Assembly (NCBI RefSeq): GCF_004684085.1
Contig: NZ_SRHZ01000090.1
Coordinates: forward strand, 5,001 to 69,000
Reading direction: 5' to 3'
Source: Stenotrophomonas maltophilia
GTDB lineage: Bacteria > Pseudomonadota > Gammaproteobacteria > Xanthomonadales > Xanthomonadaceae
Length of the DNA: 64,000 nt
Shown: piece after piece, positions 21,532 to 31,116 of the stretch
Layout of the letters: every line of letters begins with the position of its first letter
How positions within the stretch are numbered: the stretch's first letter is position 1
Position numbers and translations under genes: made by a program
Notes under the pieces: model-generated
Databases searched by the model: none
What the model was told of the DNA's origin: nothing
Seen by the model: only the letters and a program-made list of their open reading frames with translations

Positions 21532-21930
21532 ATGAGTTACGACATGATGGTGTTCGACGCCAGCATCGCCCCGCGCGAGGCGGCGGCCTTCATCGTCTGG
21601 TTTGAAAAACAGACGCAGTGGAACGAACGCCACGAGTACGACGACCCGGCGGTGAGCAGTCCTGCGCTGCAGGCCTGGTTCGCGGAGATGGCGCAGGACT
21701 TCCCGCCGTTGAACGGACCCTTGAGCAACGACGATGACGACCGTGCCGAGGTGACCGAGTACAGCATCGGCCGCGAGGTGATCTACGGCGCGTTCGCGTA
21801 TTCGGTGGCCGAGCGCGCCCATGGTCGCGTACAGGACCTGGCCGAGAAGCACGGCGTGGGGTTCTTCGATGTGAGTGCCGATGAAGCAGCGATCGTGTTC
21901 CCGGATGGCCTGGTATTGATCGCTGAATGA
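21532..21930 (+). CDS. Conserved protein of unknown function (132 residues)
   Basis: I recognise no characterised domain. The protein is acidic, soluble and has no signal peptide or membrane helix. It begins with SYDMMVFDAS, has an aromatic segment FIVWFEKQTQW, an aspartate run NDDDD near the middle, YSIGREVIYGAFAYS, and a C-terminal HGVGFFDVSADEAAIVFPDG. Similar proteins occur as uncharacterised entries in other proteobacteria. It stands alone, flanked by SMAG elements upstream and by two GGGTC-type palindromes downstream, so it appears monocistronic. An immunity-like or regulatory role is conceivable but unsupported. Confidence 0.7.
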   Translation: MSYDMMVFDASIAPREAAAFIVWFEKQTQWNERHEYDDPAVSSPALQAWFAEMAQDFPPLNGPLSNDDDDRAEVTEYSIGREVIYGAFAYSVAERAHGRVQDLAEKHGVGFFDVSADEAAIVFPDGLVLIAE

Positions 21931-21934
21931 CGCA

Positions 21935-22031
21935 GGGTCGGATCCCTCCCGAAGGGAGGGCTCTGACCCGGAGCATGCCTGCCTCGGCGATGGGGTCAGA
22001 GCCCATTCCCGGTGGGAACGGGATCCGACCC
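21935..22031. repeat. Two GGGTC-type long palindromes
   Basis: Two hairpins, 21935-21969 and 21992-22031, run from GGGTCGGATCCC (or GGGGTCAGAGCCC) to the complementary GCTCTGACCC (or GATCCGACCC). Both are larger than SMAG elements and lack GTAG. They separate the 132-residue unknown gene from the convergent recD gene. Related copies lie at 38690-38730 and 48204-48282. Confidence 0.8.
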
Positions 22032-22034
22032 GGT

Positions 22035-23915
22035 TCAGAACAACGTGCCCTGCACCGTAGGCTGTTCGATGCGTGCCGGTGCTTCGGCCACGTCTTCCGC
22101 ACCCAGCCGCCAGGCCAGGCCACCCAACCGGCTGGCGTGGCGTTTCAACGCGGCCTGCAGCACCTCGGCGCTGCCCGCCACATGCAGCACCTGCCGGGCG
22201 CGGGTCAGGCCGGTGTAGACCAGTTCACGTGACAGCACACGGCTGTCCTGGCGTGGCAGCTGCAGCCACACTTCATCGAACTCCGAGCCCTGTGCCTTGT
22301 GCACGGTCATCGCGAAGGCGCTTTCGTGCGCGGGCAACGCGGCCGGATGGAAGGCGCGCGGCTGCTCGACGGTGTCGCCCGGGAACCAGGCCACCATCGC
22401 GCCACTGTCATCGCGCAGGCAGATGCCGATATCGCCGTTGAACAGGCGGTGCCGGTAGCTGTTCTCGGTGACCAGCAGCAGGCGGCCCTGGAAGTAGCCC
22501 GGGGTGTTGCCGGCCAGCAATTGTTCGATGCGGCTGTTGAGGCCGCGCGCACCCTGCGGGCCTTCGCGCAGCGCGGTCAGGACGCGCAGGCGCCCGGCCT
22601 GCTGCAGGGCAAGCACTGGATCGGCCGCGTCGGCCAACGCGCGCCAATGGCCGAGCAGATGCTCGCGCTGGCCACGCAATGGGTCGGCCTCACCTTCGTG
22701 GAAATGCACGCCGGCCAATGCACCGTTTCGCAGCAGCTGCAATGCGGCGGCGCTGTCGCCCTCGCGCACGGCATGCGCCAGCGGCGCCAGGTCCAGCGCA
22801 TCGCTCTGCCGGTAGCCCCGCTGCAACTGCACCCGGCGGCCAGCGAAGGCGCGTGGTGCCGCCTGCGGCTGCAACGTGGCCGGCGCCAGCAGACCCTGCA
22901 GTGCCTGCGCGTCATCGGCGCGGGTGCCGATGCCATCACCGCTGGCGCGCAGGATCGCGCTGAGCACGTCGCCGGCCTCGACCGACGGCAGCTGGTCGGG
23001 GTCGCCAAGCAGGATCAGCCGGGTGCCGCTGGCGATCGCATCCACCAGCTTGGCCATCATCGGCAGATCGATCATCGAGGCTTCGTCGACCACCACCACA
23101 TCCACCGGCAACGGATTGTCGGCGTGGTGACGGAAGCGCGGTGAATCGGGAATCACGCCGAGCAGGCGATGCAGGGTGGTACCGGTACTCGGCAGCGCCG
23201 TACACAACGCCGGGTCCAGTCCTTGTTCCTGCAGCCGTTGCACGGCGACGCGCAGGCTCTCGGCCATGCGCTCGGCGGCGCGACCGGTAGGCGCGGCCAG
23301 CGCCACCTCGGGCAGCGGCTGGCCGGCGTACCGGGCCTGCGCGGCCAGCAGCAACAACAGGCGCGCGATGGTGGTGGTCTTGCCGGTGCCGGGGCCGCCG
23401 GTGACCAGCGCCAGCGGATGGCGCAGAGTCACGCCGGCTGCGCGTGCCTGGTGATCTTCACTGTTCAATGCCTGCGGGAACAGCTGCGCGAACAACGGCG
23501 CCAACGCCGTCATGTCCGGCGCCGGCAGCGGATGCCGGCCGATGCGCTGCAGGCCGGCGGCCAACTGGCGCTCGTACTCGCGATAACGGCGCAGGTAGAG
23601 CAGCCCGTTCTCCAGCACCAGCGGCGCATCCTCGGCAATGGCGTCGGCCTGCTCCGGTGTCGCTACCCACGGCGATGCACGCAGCTGTGCCAACCAGTCC
23701 TGCGCGGCAGGCCACTCAGGCACGCCTTCCAGCGACCGCTGCGGTTGTGCCGGATCGAACGCGGCGTGGCCCTGCGACACCGCCAGCGAGGCCAACGCGG
23801 CCGCCAGCGCCACGCTCTCGGGCGTGTCGTCGCGCAGCCGCATCAGGCTGGTCGCCAACGCGTGGTCGAGGGTGCGCAGCAGGCCCTTCTGGTGAAGTTC
23901 CTTCAGCAGGCTCAT
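22035..23915 (-). CDS. recD: RecBCD exonuclease V, alpha subunit
   Basis: RecD is the fast 5'-3' helicase of the RecBCD complex for double-strand-break repair and Chi recognition. The 626-residue product has Walker A GGPGTGKTTT at 173-182, LAAPTGRAAERMAESL, the Walker B region VVVDEASMIDL, LLGDPDQLPSVEAGDVL, and the C-terminal helicase motif AMTVHKAQGSEFDEVWL. It starts at ATG 23915, which overlaps the recB stop as ATGA. It is the last gene of the recC-recB-recD operon. Confidence 0.95.
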   Translation of the reverse strand: MSLLKELHQKGLLRTLDHALATSLMRLRDDTPESVALAAALASLAVSQGHAAFDPAQPQRSLEGVPEWPAAQDWLAQLRASPWVATPEQADAIAEDAPLVLENGLLYLRRYREYERQLAAGLQRIGRHPLPAPDMTALAPLFAQLFPQALNSEDHQARAAGVTLRHPLALVTGGPGTGKTTTIARLLLLLAAQARYAGQPLPEVALAAPTGRAAERMAESLRVAVQRLQEQGLDPALCTALPSTGTTLHRLLGVIPDSPRFRHHADNPLPVDVVVVDEASMIDLPMMAKLVDAIASGTRLILLGDPDQLPSVEAGDVLSAILRASGDGIGTRADDAQALQGLLAPATLQPQAAPRAFAGRRVQLQRGYRQSDALDLAPLAHAVREGDSAAALQLLRNGALAGVHFHEGEADPLRGQREHLLGHWRALADAADPVLALQQAGRLRVLTALREGPQGARGLNSRIEQLLAGNTPGYFQGRLLLVTENSYRHRLFNGDIGICLRDDSGAMVAWFPGDTVEQPRAFHPAALPAHESAFAMTVHKAQGSEFDEVWLQLPRQDSRVLSRELVYTGLTRARQVLHVAGSAEVLQAALKRHASRLGGLAWRLGAEDVAEAPARIEQPTVQGTLF

Positions 23916-26900
23916 GCGCTGGCTCCACGGGCACGCGCGGCCAGTTCGGCCTGGGCCTGTTCGCCACCGGCGAACAGTGCGTCCAGCGCATCGACCAGCG
24001 CCAACGGGAAACGATCCACATGCACGCCGTTGCCAGCGGCATCCAGGCCGCGGCAGAACAGGTAGCGGATGCCGCCCATGTCGCGCTCGTAGTCGTAGGC
24101 CGCGCCCAGGCGGAAGCGCAGCCAGCGATGGAGGGCCACGGTGTAGATCAGCGCCTGCAGGTCGTACTCGCTGTGGCGCATGGCAATGGCCAGCAGGTCC
24201 GGGCTGTAGCCGGGCAGGCGGTTGGATTTGTAGTCGAGCACATACCAGCGGCCATCGCGCACGTAGGTCAGGTCGATCATGCCGGTCATCAGCCCTTCCA
24301 GGCGGCGGCGCTGACCGAAGCCGCGGCGCGCGCTGGAAACACCGTGCGCATGAAGGACCTGCAGCAGCGCCGGCACCGTGGTCGGTTCGATGGCGAAATG
24401 GAAGTCGATTTCTGCGCGGCGCTCGCCTTCACCCAGGCTGTGCAGCGCACCGCCTTCGGGCAGCGGCACGGTCAGCGTGTGACCGACCAGCGGCACCAGC
24501 ACGGCCACGCCATCGTCCAGGTCGACGTCGGCATAGCCTTCATCGTGCAGCGCCTTGCGCAGTACCTCGGCCTGGCCCTCAGGGGCTTCCAGGCCCGGCT
24601 GCCAGTCACCCCAGGCAGCGAAGTCGACATTCTCCATCGCCTCGTGCAGCACATTGCCGAAGCGGCTGCCCATGAAGCGCGGGTCGATCGGCGTGCTGTC
24701 TTCGACGACGGCGGCGGGTTCGGGCAGCGCCGGTTCCAGCGGCAGCTCCGGGCCGGCCGGTTCGTCGGCGGCCGGTGCCGGCAGCTCGGTGGCCGCCGCT
24801 TCGATATCGTTGCCGGCACCAGCGTCTGCGTGGGCCAGCTGGGTGAAGCTGTAGACCCACCAGTCGTGCGGCACACGCCGGGTCAGTGCACGCACCGCCG
24901 GAAGATCACCTTCTACTTCGGCCGCCAGCTGCGGCAGCGCGGCCGCTGCCTCACTGTCATCGATGTGCACATCGGCGTGCGCGCGCAGCGCCTGCAGGTC
25001 ACCCAGCAGCGGCGCCAGACGTGTCTTGCCGAGCCCGGCCAGATCACCCACGGCAATCCACAGCGCGTGCTCGGCGCGGGTCAGTCCCACATACAGCAGG
25101 CGCGCGTCCTCGGCGCGCTGCTCGCGCTCACGTTGGCTGCTGGCCGCTTCCCAGGCCTCGTCCTTGCCCAGCTTCCAGTGCAGCTGGCGCTGGCCGCCGA
25201 CGTGCACGGTGCAGTGCGAGGCGGTGTTCGGTGCGCCGCCGTCGATGCCGACAAAGGGCAGGAACACCAGCGGATACTCCAGGCCCTTGCTCTTGTGCAG
25301 GGTGATGATCTGCACGCGGCGCGCATCCGATTCCAGGCGCAGCAGCTGCTGCTCGTCATCCTGGTCGGCGCTGGCCATCTGCCCCTGCAGCCAGTCCAGC
25401 AGGCCATGCATGCCCAGCGCCTGCGCCGAGGCTTCCTGCAGCAGTTCACCCAGCTGCAGGTAGTTGGTCAGGCGGCGCTCGCCGTCGATCAGCGCCAGCA
25501 GGCGTTCGCCCTGCGTGGCACAGACATCGGCGATCACCGCAAACGGTCCACCGCGCTGCCAGCGCTCGCGCCAGTGCAGCAGCTGTGCCTGGAACCCGCG
25601 TTGCAGGTCACCCTCGCGCTCCATCGCCGCGATCGCACTTGCGCGCTGGCCAAGCAGTACGGTGGCCAGCACCGCACGCAGGCGGCCTTCGTCGGCCGGT
25701 TGCAGCAGTGCCAACAACAGCGCACGAAGATCGCGTGCTTCTGCGGTGGCGAACAGGCTCTGCTTGCCGGCTGCCACGGCAGGAATGCCCACCGCGGCCA
25801 GCGCGCGCTGTACCAGGGTGGCCTCCCGATGCGAGCGCACCAGCACCGCGATGTCACCCGGCCGCACCGGCTGCCCACGCAGCACGGCCTTGCCGGTGCG
25901 GGCATCGACCAGGATCTGGTGAATCTCGGCCACGCAGGCCTGGGTTGCCGCCTCACGCGAGGCATCGGCACTCATCGCCTTGTCGCCGCCACTGCGCAGC
26001 ACACGCAGGGTGAGCGCCGTGGCGGCATGGCCGTCGCGCTGGTAGTCCTCGTCGGTACGCACGCCACCGGCACGCACCGGCTCGAACTGGATGTCGCGTT
26101 CGAGGAAGGCGTCTTCGCCACCGTTGTCGTACAGCGCCTGTAACGCGCGCAGCACAGACGGTCTCGAGCGGAAGTTCTGGTCCAGCACCGGTGCCTGCTG
26201 CGCCACCTGCTTGGCCTTCAGGTAGGTGTGGATATCACCGCCGCGGAAACCGTAGATCGCCTGCTTGGGGTCGCCGATCAGGAACAGCGCCGGTGGCAGG
26301 GCGAGCTCCCCCACCTCCGGCGAATCGCCGAACACGGTGTGGAAGATGCCCCACTGGCGGTCGTCGGTATCCTGGAACTCATCGACCAGTGCGATGCGGT
26401 ACTGCGCGCGCAGCTGCCTGACCAGCGTCAGTCGCTGCGGGCCTTCCAGGGCGAGCGCTACGCCATCGATCAGATCGTCGTAGGTCTGCACCCGGCGCGT
26501 GCGCTTCAGCGCCTGCAGGCGCTGCGTGGCTTCGGCGCGAAGCGCGTGCAGGAAATTCAGCGCGGTGGCACGCAACCAGGCATCGCGTTCGGCCAAGAGC
26601 GCGACATAGCGCGCCAACGGCGCCTGCAATGGCGACGACGGCGTGCGGTCGAGGAACTTCTTGTTGGTCTTGTCGGCCAGCACCTCCGGCAGCAGTGCCG
26701 GCAGGCGCTCGCTGGCCAGCAGCTCGTGCGGGTCGGCGCGCTCGGCCCAGGCCAGCAACTGCCGGCCCAGCGGGTGCAGCCAGCCGAGCTTGTAGGACAC
26801 GCCGTTGATCCACTTGTTGTCGACGGCATCGCAGAGGTCGATGAAGAACTGCTCGCCATGCTCGCGCACGCTTGCAGACAATGCTTCCGCCGCGCTCTGC

Positions 26901-27592
26901 AATGCCGGGTGTGGATCGACCAGCGCCACCGGCCGTGGCAACGGGTGCAGCGGCGGCGCGCCCAGCAGCGCGCGCAGATCGGCGGCCAGCGCATCCGGGT
27001 TGGACCACAGCCAGGTCAGCGGCTCCAGCGTGACCGGGTCATTGGCATGCACGCGCCACAGATCAGCGGCCAGCTCCTCCAGCAACTCACGATCGCTGGC
27101 CAGCAGTTCCGGCGGATCAAAGGTGTGGCCGCTTTCCAGCGCATGCTCGCGCAGCACGCGGGTGCAGAAGCCGTGGATGGTGAAGATGGACGCCAGGTCG
27201 ATCTCGTCGGCGGCCACCTGCAGGCGGCGTTTCAGTGCGGCGGCGCTCTCGGTGCCGCCGTGCAGATGGCGCTGCAGCACGTCGCGGGTCAATCGCACAT
27301 CCGGTGCTTCACCCTCGGCCGGTTCCAGATCGACCAGGCGCGCGGCCAGCGCCAGGCGCTCGCGGATGCGCTTGCGCAGTTCCTGGGTGGCGGCGTCGGT
27401 GAAGGTCACCGCCAGGATCTGGCCGATGCGCAGGCCCTGCTCCACCACCAGGCGGGTGAACAGCGTGGCCAGGGTGAAGGTCTTGCCGGTACCGGCGCTG
27501 GCCTCGATCAGTCGGATGCCATCCAGCGGCAGGGCCAGGTAGGGGTCGCGGCTGAGGGAATCGATGCCGTCTTCGGCGATGGCGGTGTTCAT
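23912..27592 (-). CDS. recB: RecBCD exonuclease V, beta subunit
   Basis: RecB carries the 3'-5' helicase and the single nuclease site of RecBCD. The 1226-residue product has Walker A ASAGTGKT at 31-38, the UvrD-type motifs LVDEFQDTDDRQW and FLIGDPKQAIYGFRGGD in the middle, and ITLHKSKGLEYPLVFLPF. The C-terminal nuclease domain shows the metal-binding pattern GMIDLTYVRDGRWYVLDYKSN, split over about 1130-1150. Start and stop overlap recC and recD respectively, so translation of all three is coupled. Confidence 0.96.
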   Translation of the reverse strand: MNTAIAEDGIDSLSRDPYLALPLDGIRLIEASAGTGKTFTLATLFTRLVVEQGLRIGQILAVTFTDAATQELRKRIRERLALAARLVDLEPAEGEAPDVRLTRDVLQRHLHGGTESAAALKRRLQVAADEIDLASIFTIHGFCTRVLREHALESGHTFDPPELLASDRELLEELAADLWRVHANDPVTLEPLTWLWSNPDALAADLRALLGAPPLHPLPRPVALVDPHPALQSAAEALSASVREHGEQFFIDLCDAVDNKWINGVSYKLGWLHPLGRQLLAWAERADPHELLASERLPALLPEVLADKTNKKFLDRTPSSPLQAPLARYVALLAERDAWLRATALNFLHALRAEATQRLQALKRTRRVQTYDDLIDGVALALEGPQRLTLVRQLRAQYRIALVDEFQDTDDRQWGIFHTVFGDSPEVGELALPPALFLIGDPKQAIYGFRGGDIHTYLKAKQVAQQAPVLDQNFRSRPSVLRALQALYDNGGEDAFLERDIQFEPVRAGGVRTDEDYQRDGHAATALTLRVLRSGGDKAMSADASREAATQACVAEIHQILVDARTGKAVLRGQPVRPGDIAVLVRSHREATLVQRALAAVGIPAVAAGKQSLFATAEARDLRALLLALLQPADEGRLRAVLATVLLGQRASAIAAMEREGDLQRGFQAQLLHWRERWQRGGPFAVIADVCATQGERLLALIDGERRLTNYLQLGELLQEASAQALGMHGLLDWLQGQMASADQDDEQQLLRLESDARRVQIITLHKSKGLEYPLVFLPFVGIDGGAPNTASHCTVHVGGQRQLHWKLGKDEAWEAASSQREREQRAEDARLLYVGLTRAEHALWIAVGDLAGLGKTRLAPLLGDLQALRAHADVHIDDSEAAAALPQLAAEVEGDLPAVRALTRRVPHDWWVYSFTQLAHADAGAGNDIEAAATELPAPAADEPAGPELPLEPALPEPAAVVEDSTPIDPRFMGSRFGNVLHEAMENVDFAAWGDWQPGLEAPEGQAEVLRKALHDEGYADVDLDDGVAVLVPLVGHTLTVPLPEGGALHSLGEGERRAEIDFHFAIEPTTVPALLQVLHAHGVSSARRGFGQRRRLEGLMTGMIDLTYVRDGRWYVLDYKSNRLPGYSPDLLAIAMRHSEYDLQALIYTVALHRWLRFRLGAAYDYERDMGGIRYLFCRGLDAAGNGVHVDRFPLALVDALDALFAGGEQAQAELAARARGASA

Positions 27593-30500
27593 GCGCTGCC
27601 CTCCTGGCGTGTTTCGGCGCCGAGGGTGCGGCCTTCGCGCACCGCGCTGAAGACCACCTGGCTGTTGCGCAGCAGGTCGGCATAGCTGGCATCGGTGGCG
27701 AACGGATCGGCACCGCGCAGCAGCAGCTGCCAGGCGTCGCTGCTGGATTCACCCCAGCTGCGGTCGCTGCCGTGCCATTGCTTCCAGCCTTCGCTGCGCT
27801 GTTTTTCTGTCGGCGCGTTGTACAGCACCCAGCCGGTATACGGGGCAAAGCGCAGCGGCTCACGCAGCCCACGTTGGCGCAGCTGCAGCAGCGCACGCAA
27901 CGCCGCGCGCGCAGCCGGAACGCTCAATGCCGGCAGCACATGCGGGCCGGGGCCGGCGTCGCCGCCATCGTGGAACTGCACAAGGGGCAGCGCGTCGCCA
28001 GCGGCGTTGGCCAGCAGCCAGTCCAGGCCCTGGCGGATCACTGCATTGCCATTGAGCGTGCCGGCACGCAGGCGCACCAGCCCTTCGGGATGCCGATCGG
28101 CCACGCGGCCATGCAGGCGCACGCCGTCGATGTCCACTTCGTAGCGACGGCTTTCCAATGGTTCGCCCTGCATCCAGCCCAGCAATGCGCTGGCATACGG
28201 GCGCGTCTTCAACTGCTCCACCTCGAACTGGCGCTCGCCCAATGGACCCGACGGCAGCAGGCCACGCGCGCGCAGCCGCGGGTACAACGGCTCGGTATCG
28301 CCGCTGAGCGTGGCGCGCACCACCGCCGCCTGCACGCTGCGCTTTTCCGGCCCGCGCGAGGACAGCACCAGCGGCTCCAGGTCATCGACCTCCTCGACAT
28401 CGTCGGCCAGGCGCAGGCCCAACGACTGTGCGAGGAACTGCCCGGCCGGGTCGCACAGAAAGCGGCGCAGGGCATCGAGCGCGACCTCGTCTTCCACTGC
28501 ATCGTCGAGCGGCGGCGGCAACGGTGCGTCGAACCACGGCTGCAGGCCGCCGCGCTGGCCGGTGAGGCGGCCGGCAGCCGGATGCCATTGGCGGCGATAG
28601 CTGAAGCGACGCGGGTCGCCATCACCGAATGCGGCTGGCGAGAACGGCTGCAAGGCATGACGCACGGTGAAGTCACCGGTGGCCGCAGGCGGATCGAGGT
28701 GATACGCGGCGGCGGCATCGATCAGTTCGCTGACCAGCACCGACGGCTCGCGCACGCTGCCGTCGCGCGGATCGGCGCCGAGATAGCTGAGATAGAACAC
28801 CTCCTGCGCGGCGGCGAACAGTTGCAGGAACAGGAAGCGGTCATCCTCGCGGGTGGAGCGGTCACCCGGGCGGCGACGCGGCGTATCCAGCTCGGCGGTG
28901 AGCTGGTTGAGGCCGGCAGCCGGGTCACGACGCGGGAAATCGCCATCATTGAGGCCCAGCACGCAGATCACCCGGAACGGCAGCAGGCGCATCGGCACCA
29001 TGCGGCCGAAACTGATGCCACCGGTCAGCAGCGGTGCGCGCGTATCGGCCTCGCCCAGCGCGCCAGCAAAGTGCGCGCGCACCACCTCCGGCGGCACGCC
29101 GTCTTCGAAACCGGCCTTGGCGGCATCGTCGGCGAACTGGTTGAGCAGCTTGCGCAGCCGCTCCAGCGCGCGCTGGCTGTTGGGCGATGTGGGCGCGGTT
29201 GGCAGCAGCGCATCCAGCAACGACAGCAGGCGTTGCCGCCACTGCGCCGGTGTCAGCAGCTCGCCCAGACGGCGCTGGTAGATGGCCAGCACCCGCAGCA
29301 GGCGCAGCAGCCGGTCCAGCGCGTCCAGCGCGCCGCCTTCCAGTTCGATCCACGGCGCCACCCCGGCCAGGTCGGCCTCGCTGCCGGTGGCATGGCCGAG
29401 TACCAGGCGATCCAGCGCGAACTGCCAGGTGTAGGCGTCGTCGGCCGGTGCCTGGTGCTGGTTGCGGTGTTTCGCGTCCAGGCCCCAGCGTGCACCGGCC
29501 TGTTGCAGCCAGCCATGCAGGCGGTCGAAGTCCACCGCTTCCAGCCCGGCCGCTTCGGCCAGCGGCGCGCTGGCCAGCAGATCCAGCACTTCGTTCAAGC
29601 CAAAGCGCGAGACCGGCAGGCCCAGCAGGTGCACGAACACATCGGCCAACGGCTCGCCCGCGAGCGGACTGCTGTCGGCGAGCGCATACGGAATGTGTTC
29701 CTCGTCGCCCCCACGGCCGCCGAACACCGCTTCCAGGTACGGCACGTAGGGATCGATGTCCGGCGCCAGCACCGCGATCTCGCGCGCCTGCAGCGGCGGG
29801 TCGAAGCGCGGGTCCTGCAGCAGGCTGCGCAGCTGGTCGTGCAGCACCTGCAGCTCGCGCAGGCGGGTGTGGCAGGCATGTACCTGCAGGCTCGGGTCGT
29901 CGCTGCGCAGGCCATCGCGCAGCTCGCCCGAGGGCAGCGCGCGGCGATGGAACAGGTCGCGCTGCAGGCGATGCAGCAGGCTGTCGGACAGGCCGCCTTC
30001 GTCCAGGGTCGGCCGGGTGTCCTCCTCTGGATCGGAATAGGCGGCGATCTCGCCGGCCGGATGCACCACCTCGTAGCTGCCCAGCACCGCCATGAAGTCG
30101 CGCCCGGCCGCACCCCAGGCTTCCAGCAGGCGGTTCTCGCCGGCCGCTTCACCGAAGGGATCCGGCGCGCCGCTGCGCAGGCGCTCGGCCAGCGTCTGCA
30201 GGTCGCCCCAGTACGACTGCACCGGGGTGGGCATATAGAAGTGCAGCTCGCCCACCCGGGCCTGGGTCGCCATCACCCGCAGCACGTCGGGCGAGATGTT
30301 GAGCGTCGCGAACGCAGACATGCGCAGCGGCAGGCCTTGCGGCAGCGGCTGGCCGGCGCCTTCGAAGCGGTCCAGGTACTCCTGGATGCGGCGCGCACGG
30401 TAGTCGTGGCCGCGGGTAATGGTGCGCCACAGGATTGCCTGTGGATCGGCCGGATCGGCGCCGGCCGCCCAGCGCAGCAGCCAGTCGCGCCGCCAGGCCT

Positions 30501-30936
30501 GGTACTTCTCGAACACCGAGGCCAGCTCGCCGGCCAGCGCCCACGGCTTCAAAGCATCATCGCCGGCAAGATAGGACTGCAGCGCGCGCATCGGTGGCTG
30601 CGCCAGCAACGACGGATCGCGCAGTGCCTGGTACAGCTTCCAGTGCAGGCCGGCGGCGTCCAGATCGTCCTGCTCACCGCTGACGTTGGCCTTCAGCGCG
30701 CGGGCTACGAACTCACCCGGGGTCAGGAACTCAAGGTTCGCAGCGACACCGAACTCGGCCGCCAGTGTCGCCTGCAGCCAGCGCCGCATCGCCACCTGCG
30801 GAATCAGCACCACTTCCGGCGCCAGCAGCGGCTGGCCCGGCACCGGCGCACGCACGTTGCGCGCCAGCAGCGCGGCCAGCACGTCCAGGGAGTTGGAATG
30901 GTAGAGGCGGAAGTCGCTGCCTGGGTCACTCATCAT
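27589..30936 (-). CDS. recC: RecBCD exonuclease V, gamma subunit
   Basis: RecC is the scaffold and Chi-scanning subunit; it keeps an inactive helicase-like fold. The 1115-residue product starts with DFRLYHSNSLDVLAALLA, typical of RecC, followed by PGQPLLAPEVVLIPQVAMRRW. Further family blocks are VLAPDIDPYVPYLEAVFG and VICVLGLNDGDFPRRDP. Two adjacent ATGs (30936 and 30933) could start it and neither has a strong ribosome site. It is the promoter-proximal gene of the operon and is divergent from mlaF. Confidence 0.95.
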   Translation of the reverse strand: MMSDPGSDFRLYHSNSLDVLAALLARNVRAPVPGQPLLAPEVVLIPQVAMRRWLQATLAAEFGVAANLEFLTPGEFVARALKANVSGEQDDLDAAGLHWKLYQALRDPSLLAQPPMRALQSYLAGDDALKPWALAGELASVFEKYQAWRRDWLLRWAAGADPADPQAILWRTITRGHDYRARRIQEYLDRFEGAGQPLPQGLPLRMSAFATLNISPDVLRVMATQARVGELHFYMPTPVQSYWGDLQTLAERLRSGAPDPFGEAAGENRLLEAWGAAGRDFMAVLGSYEVVHPAGEIAAYSDPEEDTRPTLDEGGLSDSLLHRLQRDLFHRRALPSGELRDGLRSDDPSLQVHACHTRLRELQVLHDQLRSLLQDPRFDPPLQAREIAVLAPDIDPYVPYLEAVFGGRGGDEEHIPYALADSSPLAGEPLADVFVHLLGLPVSRFGLNEVLDLLASAPLAEAAGLEAVDFDRLHGWLQQAGARWGLDAKHRNQHQAPADDAYTWQFALDRLVLGHATGSEADLAGVAPWIELEGGALDALDRLLRLLRVLAIYQRRLGELLTPAQWRQRLLSLLDALLPTAPTSPNSQRALERLRKLLNQFADDAAKAGFEDGVPPEVVRAHFAGALGEADTRAPLLTGGISFGRMVPMRLLPFRVICVLGLNDGDFPRRDPAAGLNQLTAELDTPRRRPGDRSTREDDRFLFLQLFAAAQEVFYLSYLGADPRDGSVREPSVLVSELIDAAAAYHLDPPAATGDFTVRHALQPFSPAAFGDGDPRRFSYRRQWHPAAGRLTGQRGGLQPWFDAPLPPPLDDAVEDEVALDALRRFLCDPAGQFLAQSLGLRLADDVEEVDDLEPLVLSSRGPEKRSVQAAVVRATLSGDTEPLYPRLRARGLLPSGPLGERQFEVEQLKTRPYASALLGWMQGEPLESRRYEVDIDGVRLHGRVADRHPEGLVRLRAGTLNGNAVIRQGLDWLLANAAGDALPLVQFHDGGDAGPGPHVLPALSVPAARAALRALLQLRQRGLREPLRFAPYTGWVLYNAPTEKQRSEGWKQWHGSDRSWGESSSDAWQLLLRGADPFATDASYADLLRNSQVVFSAVREGRTLGAETRQEGSA

Positions 30937-31050
30937 GCACAGTGTGCAGGACGGCAGGCAGTATTCAATGGTCAGCCCATCGCCGGTACGGATTGTTCCG
31001 GGCTGCCGGGCGATTGTCCCGGCCTGCGCGAGGCCTTGCCGTGCAACAAT

Positions 31051-31065
31051 ACTGGACCGTCCAGT
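31051..31065. promoter_or_regulatory. 15-base palindrome in the recC-mlaF divergent spacer
   Basis: ACTGGAC and GTCCAGT flank a single C, giving a perfect palindrome 52 bases upstream of the mlaF start and 114 upstream of recC. Its length and symmetry resemble TetR-type operators. No matching regulator gene is adjacent, and no clear promoter boxes are visible nearby, so the role is only a suggestion. Confidence 0.3.
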
Positions 31066-31116
31066 CTGCTTATGTTCAGCCGACGGGCCCGATCCTTCGA
31101 TGTCTAAAAAACGTTA

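Noticed and set aside
23444-31107. Long open frames on the plus strand opposite recB and recC
   Set aside because: They mirror the recB and recC codons, are rich in Arg, Gln and Pro, and show no domain.
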